Below are positions 61,400 to 64,000 of a DNA stretch of 64,000 nt, piece after piece (the first letter of the stretch is position 1; every line of letters begins with the position of its first letter). A program made the position numbers and the translations under genes. The stretch is from Owenia fusiformis. Lineage: Eukaryota > Annelida > Polychaeta > Sabellida > Oweniidae. Location: the NCBI GenBank assembly GCA_903813345.2, contig CAIIXF020000002.1, positions 28,901,223 to 28,965,222 on the forward strand, in the 5' to 3' direction. The notes beneath the pieces were generated by a model. It was not told where the DNA came from and searched no databases. It saw only the letters and a list, made by a program, of their open reading frames with translations.

Positions 61400-62160
61400 C
61401 GTAGTAGTACTACAGTAGGCTGAGATAAAACACATAAAACACAGCAGCGAGAAAGTGTAGGCTAGACCAGATCCAATATTGTAATTCTGCATGTATACGA
61501 ACAGAGCGAGACAGTACGAGCTAGTTGAGAAATCTACAGTCTTGTTGATGATCACTAGTAAGGATATTCACCACCGAGAACAGTTAGAACATATGCAGCT
61601 GTACTGAAGTACTTGAACGCAGCTGTTTGGAGTTACGCTACAGATGTACAGTTGGAAAATACGGGATTAATGAATATATGTTGTGTGGAATAATATGATT
61701 CCATTTCTACAGGATTATAAGCAATAGATGATCAGTTCTGTGCTACTCTCAATGAACTTTATATAATAGAGGATGTATATTGAAATAGTATATAGGAAAT
61801 ATCAATTACAGGAGTAATGGTGGAGGATCAATTTACTATCATATATTTAAAAAGGGATTAACCGATGTATGTGTACAATTTACTATAATTAATTGAATGG
61901 TGATATTGGATATTACAACTTCAAACATTATGGATTAAAACAGGAGAGTGGAGAAATGTCCCAATATGGGATACTCTGATGTCCCATAATGCAGCTAAAT
62001 ATACCATAAGGCAGCTAGATAAATGATTAAAACAGCTAATTACTTAAAGATAGAGCTGAATCTACATTTGTGTTAAAAATGCAACTTCCTCTTGGAAGAT
62101 TCTAATTTTGGGATTATAAATTCATATATAAACATTCGTTGTCATGGTTACATAGATAAT
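61400..62160 (+). promoter_or_regulatory. Possible 5' UTR/promoter region of an alternative transcript
   Basis: About 760 bp of comparatively complex, non-repetitive sequence, unlike the repeat-laden DNA to its left. It leads into the candidate first exon at 62161. It contains several short upstream ATG frames, for example ATG at 62079 closed by TAA after eight codons. No convincing core promoter can be identified by eye. The call rests only on position and texture. Confidence 0.2.
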
Positions 62161-62300
62161 ATGGATCACCATGTTAACATGGGACTGTTTAATGTCCCCA
62201 CCAAGCCTAGGGTGCACCATCAGCAGCATCTGCACCACCAACATAGGCACCATCAACAATATAGCTGGATACGTAATCTACAAACAGCTACCAAGCCAAT
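62161..62300 (+). CDS. Possible alternative first exon or further exon, His/Gln-rich
   Basis: An open frame from ATG at 62161 (context GATAATATGG) runs 46 codons to a strong donor, CCAAT|GTAAGT, at 62301. It leaves two bases of a split codon. It encodes MDHHVNMGLFNVPTKPR followed by a His/Gln-rich stretch and NLQTATKP. The frame is open upstream as far as a stop at 62074. It could be the first coding exon of an alternative transcript, with the non-repetitive stretch from about 61400 as 5' UTR. Alternatively it could be an internal exon starting at 62211 after CCAAGCCTAG, where the phase would match the His-rich exon at 37476-37585. It may also belong to no gene. I see no recognised domain. 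Confidence 0.35.
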
Positions 62301-64000
62301 GTAAGTATTAACCCCCCACCGCCCCCGCCCCTCCCCCACACCACTAGACCCTGAGGCCCAGGGACTAGTAAGAATTTGTATTGATAATAGAAAGGCTAAG
62401 CTACATATTTTTATGAGAACTTATATTGTTTGGTATATTATGACACCCAGAGATTACTGCCTCAAATGTTTCTAGGGACCTCATTGCATCTTTTTTCTTA
62501 TACCATTATATTTAATATGGTTAGTTAATACTACAAAAGGCTAGGGAAGAAATTATTCCTCGAGAACCATAATTTACCCTTTGTGCCCTCCGCAACTCCA
62601 CCTTCCCTGTGTGAGAAGTTTTCATTTGTGTAGATAACTAGTGGTAGAGGGGGAGGGTCACAATGGCTTGTCACCAGAATTCTACAAATTCACATACATG
62701 TATAAGTTTTCCTAAAATCATGTAGCTTAACCTCCTTAATAGCGAGTTAATTCTTGCATCGATTCTCTCGACCCCTTCTTCTTTATCTGAATTTAAAGGG
62801 TAATAAAGGCTTGATGAAAAACTACCTAATGTGTGCTATGATTAAATTGGTGAAAACAACACATAACACATACAGACGAAATACTCTGAGGTTCAAAAAT
62901 ATATGAAAGTCTGAAGTCTGAAGTTACGGTGGTTAGGAGACTTTCTTCGTCCTATTATCAATAGTTAGTGGTTTTATTAAAATCTATTTATGTGTTCTAT
63001 ATCAATGATTATGAGATCTGTTAGGCACGCAATGTCATTACAGGATAGATGGGATTGGATACATTTTATGAAATGTTTCTGTTTAATATAGAACTATTGC
63101 AGGAAATAGGGAAGCCTGACTGCTTATAGACTGTAGACTGAGATGTGCCAGCTAAGTCTGCCTAGACATAGAATCTCTCAATTCATCATGTTTTAAACTT
63201 AAAATAAAGAGAAAAGGGGAGGAAATGAACGAGGGAATCTGGGCATAGATGCTAAATTGATACTCTAAATTATATAGAAATTCCAGAAAATCTGGTTGTT
63301 GATTGAGGTTTTAGGAATAAAATTGGCGTGAAGTAGAAGCAATGAATTTAAAATATTAATCCGGGGGAGTCTACAGGATGTAAATATATTTTAATAGAGA
63401 AACAGCTTTGAGATGTCATGTTATCTTATGAGAAATAGTTGGCTGATTAATAACGACATCTGATCAGATCTAATCTAATCTGATCTAAATTTGATCTATT
63501 GATGATCTATATTATGAATTAAATGAGTAAGGACAATATTCACAAATGTGAGATGTTAATAGATAAATAAACAAACAAATGAATAAACAAATAAATAGAC
63601 AAACAAACAAATCAATAAAAAGCAGATACCTATTAATGATAAGTGATAATTGACAAGTGGAAATTCACGTCTTTGAAAAAATGGTGAAATAGGTGAAGGG
63701 CTAGAGGTATAAAAGGGGGTAAATAGATGATAATTTTGGTGACTTCTCTCTCAAGAAACCATGATGCTTCTAAGGTCAAATACCCTCTAATGTTTTGTTA
63801 TTGCATGGTGGGTTTTCATCAGAGCTCAGTAGCAGGCCATACCACCCATTCACACGGGTTAACCACTACTATTCTCTCTGAAGTTGTATCCCTAATATAA
63901 TGAATGAATAACGTCATTGTCTTATATTACTTTATATTCAGACATTTTGATTTCATTATATGCTGTTTATCTCCATTTTGCATTCAGTTTTAGATTGAGC
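62301..64000. other. Right-hand flank, no gene recognised
   Basis: It starts at the possible donor. It holds a poly-C rich patch just after 62310, a family D element (62753-62818) and a simple A/T repeat of the AAACAAATAAATAAAC type around 63555-63620. Nothing with coding character was seen. Confidence 0.5.
62753..62818. mobile_element. Family D foldback
   Basis: CTTGCATCGATTC at the left, AGGCTTGATGAAAA at the right, with CGACCCCTTC / AAAGGGTAATAAAGG pairing between. Confidence 0.5.

Larger units (their letters stand above)
37586..62160 (+). other. Repeat-rich intron or intergenic DNA
   Basis: About 24.6 kb after the His-rich exon with no confidently recognised exon. It contains the minisatellite at 37630-37903, many dispersed elements of families A-D, the long inverted repeat at 41246-41681, a MITE with a 5-bp duplication (48401-48609), minisatellites at 50970-51069, 51946-52202 and 55380-55640, hairpins at 52581-52643, 53719-53784 and 56111-56221, and a 120-bp duplication (59410-59655). 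Two weak exon candidates (46348 and 59914) are discussed elsewhere. Confidence 0.5.

Overview
The window looks like genomic DNA from an invertebrate animal. It is strongly A+T-rich, has no bacterial-style gene packing, contains short exons with GT..AG boundaries separated by kilobase introns, and is crowded with short non-autonomous transposons (MITEs), hairpins and minisatellites. The composition and the TACATGTA-like words would fit a mollusc, another lophotrochozoan or an invertebrate deuterostome. The sequence alone does not settle which.

One protein-coding gene can be supported. It is on the + strand and enters from the left. I trace seven internal exons (2537-3240, 12009-12050, 13973-14059, 18453-18489, 21246-21309, 24635-24704, 37476-37585). 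All seven have splice consensus at both ends, and the reading phase is continuous across every junction. The joined peptide carries hallmarks of the AF4/FMR2 (AFF, Drosophila Lilliputian) family, the scaffold of the super elongation complex that recruits P-TEFb. These are a basic/serine-rich segment with a DQIQKLLKG helix, a KLKMP motif, and above all the block SVRTILQ-EMQSIDEPLTAIQTP-KFPFP. Downstream are a Ser/Gly linker, an acidic PLSDLDPSDGEEP block and a Lys/His-rich segment. The family's N-terminal start exons (left of the window) and C-terminal homology domain (right of it) are not seen. A possible further or alternative first exon, His/Gln-rich with a good donor at 62301, lies near the right end.

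Layout: 1-2536 is upstream intron with a nested pair of MITEs. 2537-14059 holds the three best exons; the third is preceded by three partial 91-bp copies of itself, each with its own 3' splice site. 14060-24704 holds three short exons and an array grown inside a MITE (15.6-16.35 kb). 24705-37475 is one large intron with a 14-copy, 54-bp minisatellite open in one frame on both strands (27.9-28.65 kb). 37476-37585 is the His-rich exon. 37586-64000 is intron or intergenic DNA with many repeats.

At least five dispersed repeat families recur: (A) elements with TACTGTAAAACCTGTCT-like ends and GAACACCTCTC cores; (B) CACCACAAGTGGTGACAT...GCATGTTAATGCC elements; (C) CATGATAAACCATGAC...CAGAAAGATGC elements; (D) CTTGCATCAAG foldbacks with poly-C/G cores; (E) CAGTGTTCTCCC elements, three of which sit just downstream of donors of this gene. 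Nearly all other open frames look like chance or repeat-derived frames.
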